Source: UBA1494_A sp963973975
GTDB lineage: Bacteria; Bacteroidota; Bacteroidia; Flavobacteriales_E; Vicingaceae
Reading direction: 5' to 3'
NCBI GenBank assembly: GCA_963973975.1
Contig: CAXBCF010000010.1
Coordinates: 40,549-104,548 of the forward strand
Length of the DNA stretch: 64,000 nt
Under the pieces are notes generated by a model that searched no databases, was not told where the DNA came from, and was given only the letters and a program-made list of their open reading frames with translations. This document shows positions 1-9,188 of this stretch, in pieces. The number at the start of each line of letters is the position of its first letter. Position 1 is the stretch's first letter. Position numbers and translations under genes: made by a program.

Positions 1-529
1 CAACAAAATAATCGACAAAGTCTACTAACTGCTCAAAACAATAAATGTAATCATCAACTGCACTTTCATTTGGTGTAAGCTTGTTTTTTCCGATGTTTCC
101 TCCAATAATGTATTTTGGATTACGCTTTTTTAAACGTTCTGCGAGAGCTACAACACCTGCATTGTTAAAGCCCATTCTATTAATCAAGCTTTTATCTTTT
201 GGAAGTCTAAATAAGCGAGGTTGTGGATTTCCATCTTGGGCTTTAGGAGTAACCGTTCCCACCTCAATAAAACCAAAACCAAAACAAGATAGTTCTTCAT
301 AGAGTTTCCCATCTTTATCAAATCCGGCAGCAAGCCCAACAGGATTGGGAAATTTTAAACCAAATAAATTACGTTCTAAACGATTCCCTTTAACAGTATA
401 GAACTTTCTAGTAAACTTTCTAAGAAAGTTTATTTTTAAAGCAAGCTTTAAGTAGTCAAAAACAAGGTAATGCACCCGTTCAGGAGAAATTAAAAAGAGA
501 AATGGGCGAATTATAAGTCGGTACAACAT
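1..529 (-). CDS. pyrD: Dihydroorotate dehydrogenase (quinone), class 2, 3'-truncated by window edge
   Basis: This enzyme oxidises dihydroorotate to orotate in pyrimidine synthesis and passes electrons to membrane quinones through FMN. The visible 176 residues show the class 2 layout: a hydrophobic N-terminal helix pair (about residues 1-32) that binds the membrane, then GFDKDG (69-74), GTVTP (91-95), NRMGFNN (117-123) and GGNIGKNK (143-150), which line the FMN and substrate site. The ATG at 529 is the first in frame. The C-terminal half, with the catalytic serine region, lies beyond position 1. carB, another pyrimidine gene, lies about 53 kb away and is not linked. Assignment is firm. Confidence 0.93.
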   Translation of the reverse strand, partial: MLYRLIIRPFLFLISPERVHYLVFDYLKLALKINFLRKFTRKFYTVKGNRLERNLFGLKFPNPVGLAAGFDKDGKLYEELSCFGFGFIEVGTVTPKAQDGNPQPRLFRLPKDKSLINRMGFNNAGVVALAERLKKRNPKYIIGGNIGKNKLTPNESAVDDYIYCFEQLVDFVDYFV

Positions 530-620
530 CAGCTTACAAAAATAAGTCTAATGTTATTTAAATTCACTGAAATTAATCAATCTTATTAAGGTTTTTGACA
601 CATCATATTTTCAGAATTAT

Positions 621-1037
621 CTATGGAAGAAACTCTTCAAATGTAGCATCCGTGTATAAAACAATTATTTTCTTGATTCGCTGATTAGTGCTTGTTTGTG
701 ATTTCTCTTCAGGTTCATTTTGTGAGGAATTAGCAGCTGATGGGAGCTCTTGACTATGTTTCTGCTTACCTTCTGAGTTACTAGTTGACGTATCATTTTC
801 TTTCAGACTCAATTGTTCGGGTTCAGGTGGTGGTTTTGTAACTCCGTTAATCAGCCAATTTGCATCTACTTTAGGATAACGCAACAACACCTTTTGAATG
901 AACTCTAAACTTGGTTTGTTTCTACCCGATAAAATATGAGAAACTGAGGAAGCTTGTACACCAATTTCTTCTGCAAAAGAGGAGGCGTTCAATTGATTCA
1001 ACTTCATTAAATACCTGAAACGTTCTATTAAATCCAT
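621..1037 (-). CDS. XRE-family helix-turn-helix transcriptional regulator
   Basis: A 138-residue DNA-binding protein. Residues 1-62 form an XRE/Cro helix-turn-helix (SFAEEIGVQASSVSHILSG, then the NKPS turn). Residues 65-118 are a low-complexity Pro/Ser/Glu linker. The C-terminus (RIKKIIVLYTDATFEEF) resembles a short conserved tail found on many Bacteroidota XRE proteins. The gene is divergent from the secreted beta-propeller gene at 1436. Four 14-16 bp inverted repeats lie in the 398-bp gap; the nearest is 25 bp from this start codon and contains a -7-like box pointing at this gene, so autoregulation is a reasonable inference. The target genes are unknown. Confidence 0.8.
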   Translation of the reverse strand: MDLIERFRYLMKLNQLNASSFAEEIGVQASSVSHILSGRNKPSLEFIQKVLLRYPKVDANWLINGVTKPPPEPEQLSLKENDTSTSNSEGKQKHSQELPSAANSSQNEPEEKSQTSTNQRIKKIIVLYTDATFEEFLP

Positions 1038-1061
1038 AGTTACATAAGTGAATATATTTAA

Positions 1062-1077
1062 AGTTACAAATGTAACT
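1062..1077 (-). promoter_or_regulatory. Inverted-repeat operator overlapping a -7 box of the XRE gene
   Basis: On the minus strand the sequence reads AGTTACATTTGTAACT: arms GTTAC/GTAAC around a 4-nt centre. It contains TACATTTG (1074 down to 1067), which fits the Bacteroidota -7 consensus TAnnTTTG and points at the regulator start 30 nt further on. A protein bound here would cover the promoter. Confidence 0.5.
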
Positions 1078-1219
1078 AAAATTTATCTTTATTTTGAATT
1101 AAAAATGTAAAGTTATAGGAATAGTTATAAAAACACTATTTTATTATTAAATTATCACATAAAGTAAATTAGGTAGACTAATTGATAGAATGAATAATAA
1201 ATGATTAAAAATACCTATA

Positions 1220-1233
1220 ATTACATTTGTAAT
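1220..1233 (+). promoter_or_regulatory. Inverted-repeat operator copy 2
   Basis: The sequence is ATTACATTTGTAAT, the same core as the site at 1062 but in plus orientation, so its embedded TACATTTG box points towards the propeller gene at 1436. Confidence 0.45.
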
Positions 1234-1277
1234 GCTTTAGTTTGTATCTAACTTATGGATGATTGAAATCATGACTA

Positions 1278-1308
1278 ATTACATTTGTAATGTAATTACA
1301 TTTGTAAT
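1278..1308 (+). promoter_or_regulatory. Tandem pair of inverted-repeat operators
   Basis: Two exact copies of ATTACATTTGTAAT lie at 1278-1291 and 1295-1308, 17 bp start to start, in plus orientation. The close tandem spacing suggests cooperative binding of a dimeric regulator. The downstream copy carries a -7-like TACATTTG at 1297-1304, about 130 bp before the ATG at 1436. Confidence 0.5.
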
Positions 1309-1435
1309 TTATTTTGTATTGTAAATTTTTTTTATAGTTACGAAACATCTAATTAAAGCTAATATGCTGTATACTTTTCTTTTTTAAAAATTCTTTCTTA
1401 TTTTTATTTTTTTAAGTATTAGTAATATTATCAAA

Positions 1436-3496
1436 ATGAAAAATTTAAGTTTAAAAAGCATATTAATAGTATTGATTGGGCTTATCTGTCATAATTGCTT
1501 TTCTCAAGATCTTGAATGGGCTAAAAAATTAGGTGGTACAAATGCTGAAATAGGATTTGCAATTTCCGAAGATACTTTTGGAAATATTATAACTACAGGA
1601 AGGTTTAATGGCACCGTAGATTTTGATCCTGGAGTAGGAACTTTTAACCTAACTTCTTCAGGTCTTAGCGATATATTTGTCTCAAAACTTGATAGAAATG
1701 GGGATTTTTTATGGGCTGTTAAAATGGGAGGATTAAATAATGAGCAAGGTCGAAACCTTGTAATTGATGATTTTGGCAATATATACATTACTGGGTTTTT
1801 TATAGGTACTGCAGATTTTGATCCAGGTATTGGAACAAACACCCTAACTTCTGCGGGAAGTCAAGATGCATACATCTGCAAATTAGATAGCTTAGGAAAT
1901 TTTTTATGGGTAAGACAATTCAGAAGTACTGGAGAAGTATATGGTCATGAAATTACGATTGATAATGCTGGTAATATTCTAATTACAGGCTATTTTAACG
2001 GTACTGTAGATTTTGATCCAGGTATACTTACTTCTAATTTAACCACTTCGGGTTCATTTGATGTATTTGTAGTAAAACTATCTAATTTAGGAAATTTGAT
2101 TTGGGCAAAGAAATTTGGTGGAAACTCTGATGATAGAAGTGCGGGAATTGATGTAGACGAATCAGGAAATGTCTATACTACAGGTTTCTTCGGTGGTACT
2201 GCTGATTTTAATACTGGTACCTCGTCATTTAATCTTAGTTCTTCAGGTGGTTTAGATATTTTTATTTCTAAATTAGATTCTTTAGGAGATTTTATTTGGG
2301 CTAGGAAATTAGGTGGATCAAGTAATGATAGGGGTGCATCGATTTATTTGGATGAGGATAAAAATGTTTATACAACAGGCATATTTCGAGGAACCGTTGA
2401 CTTTAATCCTGGTACAACAACTTTTAACTTAAGTTCATCAGGAAATGATGATGCATTTATTTCTAAATTAGATTCTACAGGAAACTTTATTTATGCCAAT
2501 AAAATAGGGGGAACAGCTCAAGATGTTGCTTCAAAAATAAAGGGTGATATTTATGGAAATATCTATTTGGCAGGTTATTTTAATGGTACAACTGATTTTG
2601 ATCCAAGCTCAAGTTCTTTTAACTTGACTTCTAATGGAGGAAGTGATATTTTTATCTCTAAATATAATTCTTCAGGTAATTTAGAATGGGCAACTAGTTT
2701 TGGTAGTACAGGAAATGATTTAGCCCGATCTATTTATATTGATAAGCTTACCAATATTTATACATCAGGAGAATTTAGGGGTTCAGTCGACTTTGATCCG
2801 GGACTAGCAACTTTTAACTTATCATCCTCAGGTTTTGAAGACATTTTTGTTCAGAAAATGAGTCAATGCCCACAAAGAACTGCTTCGCTTTCAATTTCAG
2901 CTTGTAATAGTTATTTATCACCAAGTGGAAATCGTATTTGGACTTCTAGTGGACTTTATAATGATACAATCAGCGATCCTTCAGGTTGTGATAGCACAAT
3001 TGCAATAAACTTAACTATCAATAATGTAAATACTTCGGTTACCAACAATAGTCCGATTTTATTTTCAAATGCAGTTGGTGCTAGTTATCAATGGGTTGAC
3101 TGCAATAATGGATATTCAATTATAACTGGTGCGACGAATCAGTCTTATTTAGCTACTGCAAATGGAGATTATGCTGTAATAATCACTGAAAATGGTTGCT
3201 CTGACACTTCAATATGTTTAAATGTGAATACTGTTTCACTTCAAGAATTAGTGCGAGAAAGTAAATTGAGATTTTACCCCAATCCTATGAAAGAAAAGCT
3301 TATTATTGAATTGGGTGCTGAATATTCTGATATTGTAATTAGAGTCAGAAACACAATTGGCCAAGAGGTTTTCACCCAAAACTATTTAAATACCAATAAA
3401 GTTGAATTAAATATTGATGCTAACCCTGGACTCTATTTAATAGAATTAACTGCTGACTCAGAAAGGTTTAAGGTATTTAAAGTTTTTAAAAATTAG
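1436..3496 (+). CDS. Secreted SBBP beta-propeller protein with T9SS sorting domain
   Basis: A 686-residue exported protein of unknown ligand. Residues 1-24 are a signal peptide ending NCFSQ. About seven repeats of roughly 62-65 residues follow, each with WAKKLGG-, GNIYTTG-, GTVDFDPG- and FNLSSSG-type motifs and an IFISKLD-like strand: the SBBP beta-propeller repeat pattern. A Cys-containing Ig-like stretch follows (about 480-600). The last 80 residues (from FYPNP) form a type A T9SS C-terminal sorting domain, so the mature protein should be cell-surface or released. The gene at 3500 on the opposite strand is its paralogue; the two stop codons are 3 bp apart. The inverted repeats upstream suggest control by the divergent XRE protein. 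Confidence 0.85.
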   Translation: MKNLSLKSILIVLIGLICHNCFSQDLEWAKKLGGTNAEIGFAISEDTFGNIITTGRFNGTVDFDPGVGTFNLTSSGLSDIFVSKLDRNGDFLWAVKMGGLNNEQGRNLVIDDFGNIYITGFFIGTADFDPGIGTNTLTSAGSQDAYICKLDSLGNFLWVRQFRSTGEVYGHEITIDNAGNILITGYFNGTVDFDPGILTSNLTTSGSFDVFVVKLSNLGNLIWAKKFGGNSDDRSAGIDVDESGNVYTTGFFGGTADFNTGTSSFNLSSSGGLDIFISKLDSLGDFIWARKLGGSSNDRGASIYLDEDKNVYTTGIFRGTVDFNPGTTTFNLSSSGNDDAFISKLDSTGNFIYANKIGGTAQDVASKIKGDIYGNIYLAGYFNGTTDFDPSSSSFNLTSNGGSDIFISKYNSSGNLEWATSFGSTGNDLARSIYIDKLTNIYTSGEFRGSVDFDPGLATFNLSSSGFEDIFVQKMSQCPQRTASLSISACNSYLSPSGNRIWTSSGLYNDTISDPSGCDSTIAINLTINNVNTSVTNNSPILFSNAVGASYQWVDCNNGYSIITGATNQSYLATANGDYAVIITENGCSDTSICLNVNTVSLQELVRESKLRFYPNPMKEKLIIELGAEYSDIVIRVRNTIGQEVFTQNYLNTNKVELNIDANPGLYLIELTADSERFKVFKVFKN

Positions 3497-3499
3497 AAA

Positions 3500-5566
3500 T
3501 TATTTACTTACAATCAATTTTTTAGTAAAAATATCCTCTTCCAAAATATACCTTACAAGATAAATACCCTCATGAAGATCTGATAGATCTAACCTCAAAG
3601 TACCTTTATTGTATATATTACTAGAAACTAGTTGACCTGTAATAGTATAAATAGCTATAGTTCCATTATTTGGCAACTCCATTGTAAAATAACCTGTAGA
3701 AGGATTTGGGTAAATTTTAAAGTTTTCCGCAGTAGTTTGTTCTTGGATCCCAACCAACATTTTATTAATGCAATTGGTTGTATCAATACATCCGTTAAAA
3801 CTTATTTCTACTGCATAATATCCTGTTGAAGGAATTGAAAAGCTTTGGTTTGTTTCTCCGGAAATTGCCTGATAGCTATTATTGCAATCTAACCACTGAT
3901 AACTAGCGCCACTTTGATTTGATCTTAATAAATTAGGACTTGAATACGAAATTGAATCAAAACTTAAATCTATATTTACTATTTTTAAATTTGTTTCAAG
4001 AATACTATCACAACCTTTTATAGAAGTTAGTGTATCAATGTATAAACCAGACTGAAAATACTTATTCCCATTAATTGTAAGTGTATCACCCATACAGATA
4101 AATGTACTATCAGAAGTAATAGTATCGCTACAAGTATATAATTTTAAATTAAAAATATCGTTACTGCCATTTGAAGTAGCAAGGCTTGAGTTTGAACTTG
4201 GATCAAAGTCTACAGTTCCTCTAAAAAACCCAGATGCATAAACATTATATTCATTATCAACAGAGATTGAAAAACCTGTCTCATCTGAATTACCACCAAA
4301 ACTTCCTGCCCATAAATAATTTCCAGATACATCCAATTTGCTAATGAAAATATCAGATTGACCAGCGGAAACTAAATTTTGCTGTGACATTCCTGGGTCG
4401 AAATCAGCCGTACCAATATAATTACCTGTAACATAAACATTTTCATCCATATCAATATCAATAGCGTAACCATAATCATTTCCAGACCCTCCTAACTTCT
4501 TAGACCAAACTAACCCTCCTAAATTATTCAATTTCAAAACAAAAACATCAATACCACTTGCTGACAAATTGAACGTTCCAGAAGAATCGGGATTAAAGTC
4601 TGCTGTACCAGAGAAGTATCCTGTTATATATAAATCTCCACTCGTTCCAATACTCATAGACCTTGAAATAATATCATTAACACCACTTATTTTTTTTACC
4701 CACACAAAATCACCCAATGAATCTAACATAGATACAAAGACATCTCTACCTCCAGATGATGACAAATTAAATGTGCCGGAGTTTGGATCAAAATCAACAT
4801 TACCTGTAAAAAACCCGGTTGTATATATATTTTTATCTGAATCAACTACCAATCCATAACTAACCGTACTTCCTGAACCATCAAGCATTTTTGCTAAAAT
4901 AAAATTTCCAGCTGCATCTAACTTACTTATAAATACACCTTGTCCAGAACCAGAATTTAATATGTAACTAGCAGTATCAGGGTCAAAGTCAAAATTTCCT
5001 TGAAAAAAACCTGTCGTATAAACATTTCCTTGATCATCAACTTCAACCCCCAAACCTCTACTCATTCCTGTTCCGCTAAAACTTTTTGCCCATACGTAAC
5101 TTCCAGTTGAATCTAACTTAGAAACAAATACATCGGTATTACCTGATGAAGTTAAAATATTAGAGGCAAAACCGGGATTAAAATCGGCAGTTCCTTCAAA
5201 TGAACCTGTGGTGTATACATTTCCTAATTTGTCCACTGCTATTCTTAATCCCCTGATTTCGTCTGAACCACTAAATTTTCTTGCCCAAACAAAATTTCCA
5301 TTTTTATCGTATTTAGTAATAAAAGCATCAGATGAGCCACTTGAAGATAATATAAAAGTATTAGGACCATTGTCAAAATCTACATTCCCACTAAAATAAC
5401 CTGTAGAGTATACATTCCCATTAGAGTCATGAGTTATTGAAAGAGATCGGTCATCTCCTGAACCTCCGAAAGTATTAACCCAATCTAATTCTTGAGAAAA
5501 TAAGTTCGTTGAGAATACTAGAAGGAAAATTTGAAGAAATATTTTGAATAAAGAAGGTGTTTTCAT
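3500..5566 (-). CDS. Secreted SBBP beta-propeller protein with T9SS sorting domain, paralogue of the 1436 gene
   Basis: A 688-residue protein with the same plan as its convergent neighbour: signal peptide 1-24 (ending LFSQ), about seven SBBP-type repeats (GNVYTTGFF, GTADFNPG, FNLSSSG, VFVSKLD), a Cys-containing region with SGASYQWLDCNN that closely matches the neighbour's GASYQWVDCNN, and a type A T9SS sorting domain from IYPNPSTGYF to the end. It is predicted to be exported to the cell surface. The two genes meet tail to tail without a visible terminator between them. The function is unknown; adhesion or surface display is a guess from architecture. Confidence 0.85.
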   Translation of the reverse strand: MKTPSLFKIFLQIFLLVFSTNLFSQELDWVNTFGGSGDDRSLSITHDSNGNVYSTGYFSGNVDFDNGPNTFILSSSGSSDAFITKYDKNGNFVWARKFSGSDEIRGLRIAVDKLGNVYTTGSFEGTADFNPGFASNILTSSGNTDVFVSKLDSTGSYVWAKSFSGTGMSRGLGVEVDDQGNVYTTGFFQGNFDFDPDTASYILNSGSGQGVFISKLDAAGNFILAKMLDGSGSTVSYGLVVDSDKNIYTTGFFTGNVDFDPNSGTFNLSSSGGRDVFVSMLDSLGDFVWVKKISGVNDIISRSMSIGTSGDLYITGYFSGTADFNPDSSGTFNLSASGIDVFVLKLNNLGGLVWSKKLGGSGNDYGYAIDIDMDENVYVTGNYIGTADFDPGMSQQNLVSAGQSDIFISKLDVSGNYLWAGSFGGNSDETGFSISVDNEYNVYASGFFRGTVDFDPSSNSSLATSNGSNDIFNLKLYTCSDTITSDSTFICMGDTLTINGNKYFQSGLYIDTLTSIKGCDSILETNLKIVNIDLSFDSISYSSPNLLRSNQSGASYQWLDCNNSYQAISGETNQSFSIPSTGYYAVEISFNGCIDTTNCINKMLVGIQEQTTAENFKIYPNPSTGYFTMELPNNGTIAIYTITGQLVSSNIYNKGTLRLDLSDLHEGIYLVRYILEEDIFTKKLIVSK

Positions 5567-5583
5567 TATTAGGATTTTAAATT

Positions 5584-5591
5584 CAAAAATA
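5584..5591 (-). promoter_or_regulatory. Putative -7 promoter box for the 3500-5566 gene
   Basis: On the minus strand the sequence is TATTTTTG, a match to TAnnTTTG, 18 bp upstream of the ATG at 5566. No convincing -33 TTG element was seen. Confidence 0.35.
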
Positions 5592-5649
5592 AGTTAAATC
5601 CCTTAAAAAGAAACATTACATCTCTTAAAAATAAATAGCCTTAGATAAT

Positions 5650-8600
5650 CTAGTACCCCTTATTCGTAGGAAGTATACTAGCAATTTTTGCAAGCAATTT
5701 TCTTAGAGCATCATAGTATAATGTTATTGCTAAAATAATAGAAAACAACCAAAGCACCAGGATATTGGCAGAGAAAGTCGTTAAGTAAAGACCAAATATT
5801 TTTTTAGATGGAGCTAAGAAATGTGCTCTAAATCCCTGTGGATCTTTATAAACCGGATCTGCACGTTGAATGAGTTCATTCTCCCACTCGATAATTTTAT
5901 CTAATTCATTTTTATTGGTCACTAAGTCCTCGAGTGATTCATTGGTGTAATCATTCTTTAGTTCTAGAAAGGCTTCTTTAGCTTCATCTGTCTGATTCAA
6001 ATCCATTAAAAGACGGTCCTTTTCATTGCTGTATTGATTGTATTTATCAATGTAATAATCATTTAATTCGTCAAAATAGCTTTTCAATTCAGAAAGAAAC
6101 TCTGCAGAAATTTCATTTTGATTTAGTTTTTCAAAAGAATCGAATTTAACAACTTGATTTCGGTTAACTTCTTTACTCACTTCATTAATAAGTAGTTCAA
6201 TAGAGTTTTCTACTTCCGTTCTATTCTCTTCTGAATCTAAGTTTCGTTGAACAAAGTTTAATTTGTCTTTCAATCTACTTAACCAAAAATTCTTTCTAAA
6301 ACTGGTTGTTTTAATGTCTTTATCGAGGTAGTAGAATTGCTTATTGAATTTATTATTTTTAAACTGATTGACTGCTAGTGCTTCAAAAGCCCATTTTGAG
6401 GCCATCACCTCGCCAGTTAATGGTACTTTTTTCTGTACAGTAATAATTGGGTTGAGCTTTTCAAACTTGACAATTACGCCACTAAGTATTAATTGAGGAA
6501 TTACTAAAAATGGTATTAAAATGTAAATGGTTACAGCAGAATCAAAGCTGGATGAAATGTTTAGTCCAAGCATGTTGGCAAAACATGCTGCTGAAAATAA
6601 TACCAACCAATACTCAAAATACATTCCTTTTATTTCAAGTATAGAGTTACCTACTAATACAAAGGTTAAAATTTGAATAGCAGAAACACCAAACAAGATG
6701 AAAATCTTTGAAAACAAATAACTTCCCTTACTTAAATTGAGAAACTTTTCGCGTTTTAATATCTTTCTATCTCGTATAATCTCCTCTGCTGCAACCGTTA
6801 AACCTAAAAACAAGGCAACGATAACACTCATAAAAATATAAGCTACTAAATTGTCGTTTTGTCTAAAAATGTATCCTTCTTGGGCTGCTTGATCTGCATT
6901 GTAGTACTTGATTATGAATGATAAAATAAACGCTAAAACAGGTGCCTCCAAGAAATTAATAAACATGTACTGCTTATTCGATAATTTGGAAAGAACATCT
7001 CTTTTGATAAACACCTTTAATTGATTCCAAGCAGAAGGAATTTTCAACGTTGTATGTGGAGCCTTTGTAGCTTCAACAAGACTTCCATTTTTTCCCTCTA
7101 AATTCTCATGGTACTTTTGACTCCAATCTTTTGGCTGAATTTTTCGATTATCCGTCTGATTTCCATATTCATCAATTATTTTAGACTCAATAATGTTGAA
7201 AATTTGTTCGGGATTTACATTTCCACATTGAGGACATTCGCTTTCTACAGCGTTGGCTTGTTGTGTTTGCTTCTTAAAGTAAACAATTGCATCAACTGGA
7301 TTTCCATTGTAAATTAAATACCCTCCTGTGTCGAGAATAATTAATTTATCAAACATTTTAAAAATGTCTGAAGATGGTTGGTGGATAACTACAAAAATCA
7401 ATTTTCCACGCAAACTTAATTCTTTCAACAAGTCCATGATGTTTTCAGAATCACGAGAAGAAAGTCCTGAAGTGGGCTCATCGACAAAGAGGACAGAAGG
7501 TTCTCTAATCAACTCCAGTGCGATATTGACTCGTTTTCGCTGACCGCCACTAATTGTTTTTTCAAGTGGACTGCCAACTTTTAGGTTTCTTGTTTCATAA
7601 AGCCCTAAGCTATTGAGAATTTTAAAAGTTAAACGAATAATCTGCTTATCAGCTAAGTCTCCAAAGCATAATTTCGCATTATAAAATATATTTTGAAAAA
7701 CGGTCAGTTCTTCAATCAATAAATCATCTTGAGAAACATAGCCAATTACACCTTCAATTTTCTCTTTATTCTCAGGGTCGTGAATATCAAAACCATTAAT
7801 TTTTACTGCTCCCGCTGTTGGTTTGTAGTTTCCATTTAAGACATTTAATAGAGTTGACTTTCCTGCTCCACTGGCTCCCATTATGCCAATTAAATTTCCA
7901 GACTCTTCTTTAATTGTCATTGGATGTAACCCAATTCCCCCATTTTGAAAGCGATACTCTATATTTTCAGCATTAAAACTCGTTCGCTCAATACCTGAAT
8001 CACTCAAAAAGCGATTGATAATATCACTGTAATATATCGGAGAAACTTTTGAGCTTCTTATAGAAGAGCCTTGCGTTAAAGTGTATGATTTTTCAGGATT
8101 GATTAATTGTCCATTCAACTGAAGTTCTGTAGTTCCGAAGTACTTCATAAACAACATGTTCACATTACTCATGTGAAGTACCCTAAGTTCTCCTTTTAAG
8201 CCATTCGCTTGTATGTGAAAATGATTTCCTTTTGACTTTTCTTCACTACTAATTAACAATACCTCCTCGGTAAAAGGCATTTGGTTAATTGGTAAACTCA
8301 CAAAATCCTTACTGAGTAAATAGTCTTTTTGACTAATGTTAAATGAATCAGCTACTGTTTCAACAAATTCTATTGCTTGTTCTGTATCGTTGTTGTTTTG
8401 ATAAATAAATTCTAGCAACTGAATCAACACATACATTTTCTGTTTTTGTGTTAACTCCTTGTTAATTTCCATGCAAATCTTAAGAACTTTCACGGAATTT
8501 AAAGAAGTACGTTTTCTAGCTTTTAAGCCTTCTCTCTTTTTGTTTTGCTCTTCATGAAAACGGTTGTAAACTTGAAGGTATTCGTCAACTAGGTCTTTGT

Positions 8601-8715
8601 TTAACTGTTCATCGAGAAATAATCGAACAAATTCTTCGCTGTTAGTCGTATCCTTGCCAACATTTGCCACAATAGCAAAAAGCTGCATTAAAGCTTTTAG
8701 AATCCGTTCACTCAT
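5650..8715 (-). CDS. ABC transporter, ABCG-like fused ATPase and permease
   Basis: A 1021-residue half-transporter with ATPase and membrane domain in one chain. Residues 1-150 are a helical, charged N-terminal domain; 165-235 are a beta-rich segment with an FHA-like feel. The ATPase spans about 245-490: Walker A GASGAGKST (280-288), signature SGGQR (389-393), Walker B LFVDEPTSGL (409-418) and the HQPSSD switch (445-450). An ABC2-type membrane domain follows with several hydrophobic segments (about 575-770), interrupted by a 200-residue charged, probably coiled-coil insertion before a last membrane helix near the C-terminus. The order ATPase-then-membrane matches ABCG/White-type proteins. The substrate cannot be told. 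It is the last gene of an operon with the secreted protein at 8752 and the lipoprotein at 9189. Confidence 0.85.
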   Translation of the reverse strand: MSERILKALMQLFAIVANVGKDTTNSEEFVRLFLDEQLNKDLVDEYLQVYNRFHEEQNKKREGLKARKRTSLNSVKVLKICMEINKELTQKQKMYVLIQLLEFIYQNNNDTEQAIEFVETVADSFNISQKDYLLSKDFVSLPINQMPFTEEVLLISSEEKSKGNHFHIQANGLKGELRVLHMSNVNMLFMKYFGTTELQLNGQLINPEKSYTLTQGSSIRSSKVSPIYYSDIINRFLSDSGIERTSFNAENIEYRFQNGGIGLHPMTIKEESGNLIGIMGASGAGKSTLLNVLNGNYKPTAGAVKINGFDIHDPENKEKIEGVIGYVSQDDLLIEELTVFQNIFYNAKLCFGDLADKQIIRLTFKILNSLGLYETRNLKVGSPLEKTISGGQRKRVNIALELIREPSVLFVDEPTSGLSSRDSENIMDLLKELSLRGKLIFVVIHQPSSDIFKMFDKLIILDTGGYLIYNGNPVDAIVYFKKQTQQANAVESECPQCGNVNPEQIFNIIESKIIDEYGNQTDNRKIQPKDWSQKYHENLEGKNGSLVEATKAPHTTLKIPSAWNQLKVFIKRDVLSKLSNKQYMFINFLEAPVLAFILSFIIKYYNADQAAQEGYIFRQNDNLVAYIFMSVIVALFLGLTVAAEEIIRDRKILKREKFLNLSKGSYLFSKIFILFGVSAIQILTFVLVGNSILEIKGMYFEYWLVLFSAACFANMLGLNISSSFDSAVTIYILIPFLVIPQLILSGVIVKFEKLNPIITVQKKVPLTGEVMASKWAFEALAVNQFKNNKFNKQFYYLDKDIKTTSFRKNFWLSRLKDKLNFVQRNLDSEENRTEVENSIELLINEVSKEVNRNQVVKFDSFEKLNQNEISAEFLSELKSYFDELNDYYIDKYNQYSNEKDRLLMDLNQTDEAKEAFLELKNDYTNESLEDLVTNKNELDKIIEWENELIQRADPVYKDPQGFRAHFLAPSKKIFGLYLTTFSANILVLWLFSIILAITLYYDALRKLLAKIASILPTNKGY

Positions 8716-8751
8716 TTAGAATTGTGTAAAGAAATTTTAATCAACAGTTAT

Positions 8752-9174
8752 TTAGGGCTTAAATCCGACTAGGAGTACGGCGCAACCCGAACTAATTTTT
8801 TCTAAATTCAGATTAGCCTCAACAATAATATCTAGTGTTGAATTTACTTTAAAATCCCAATAAGGTGCCATCTGTTGTTCAGCATTGCTAAATAATTCAT
8901 TTCGTTCTTCATCGTACAAACGAAAGATAAGGTTTCCATTTTCAAGTCCACTGCAACCACCAAAGCGGTAAACACTACCTCCGTATAGTGTTAGGTGAAA
9001 TTCAGCAGTTTGATCTTCAATCAAAAGCGCTCTATAATCTTGCCCATCAGAAAGATAAGCTTTACTAAAATTGTTTTGACAAACTGTAGCAATTGTATCG
9101 CATTGTGCATTTGCAGCTAAACTAGCCAAGCAAATGATGCAGATTGAAAATACTATTTTTATTAATTTGTTCAT
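8752..9174 (-). CDS. Small secreted protein of unknown function
   Basis: 140 residues with a clear signal peptide (MNKLIKIVFSICIICLASLAANAQ) and four Cys in the mature part (near residues 25, 32, 74 and 131), so disulfides are possible after export. The rest looks all-beta, with alternating hydrophobic residues (AEFHLTLYGGSVYRFGG, GNLIFRLYDE, LDIIVEANL), similar in feel to small periplasmic beta-sandwich proteins. The gene lies 14 bp downstream of the lipoprotein gene and 36 bp upstream of the ABC transporter on the same strand, so it is probably co-transcribed. I do not recognise a named family. Confidence 0.7.
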   Translation of the reverse strand: MNKLIKIVFSICIICLASLAANAQCDTIATVCQNNFSKAYLSDGQDYRALLIEDQTAEFHLTLYGGSVYRFGGCSGLENGNLIFRLYDEERNELFSNAEQQMAPYWDFKVNSTLDIIVEANLNLEKISSGCAVLLVGFKP

Positions 9175-9188
9175 ATCGATGTGGAAGT

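Larger units (their letters stand above)
1038..1435. promoter_or_regulatory. Divergent intergenic region with repeated inverted-repeat operators
   Basis: This 398-bp AT-rich gap separates the XRE regulator (minus) from the T9SS propeller gene (plus). It holds four related inverted repeats at 1062-1077, 1220-1233, 1278-1291 and 1295-1308, listed separately. No small coding region or RNA gene is apparent. Confidence 0.6.

Noticed and set aside
1220..1308. Repeats upstream of 1436 as a CRISPR array
   Set aside because: The repeats are only 14 bp, irregularly spaced, and one is in the opposite orientation; they are palindromic operators, and there are no cas genes.
1504..1842. 112-codon open frame antisense to the first propeller gene
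   Set aside because: Its repeated pattern is just the complement of the SBBP repeats, and a similar shadow occurs opposite the paralogue at 4569-4859.
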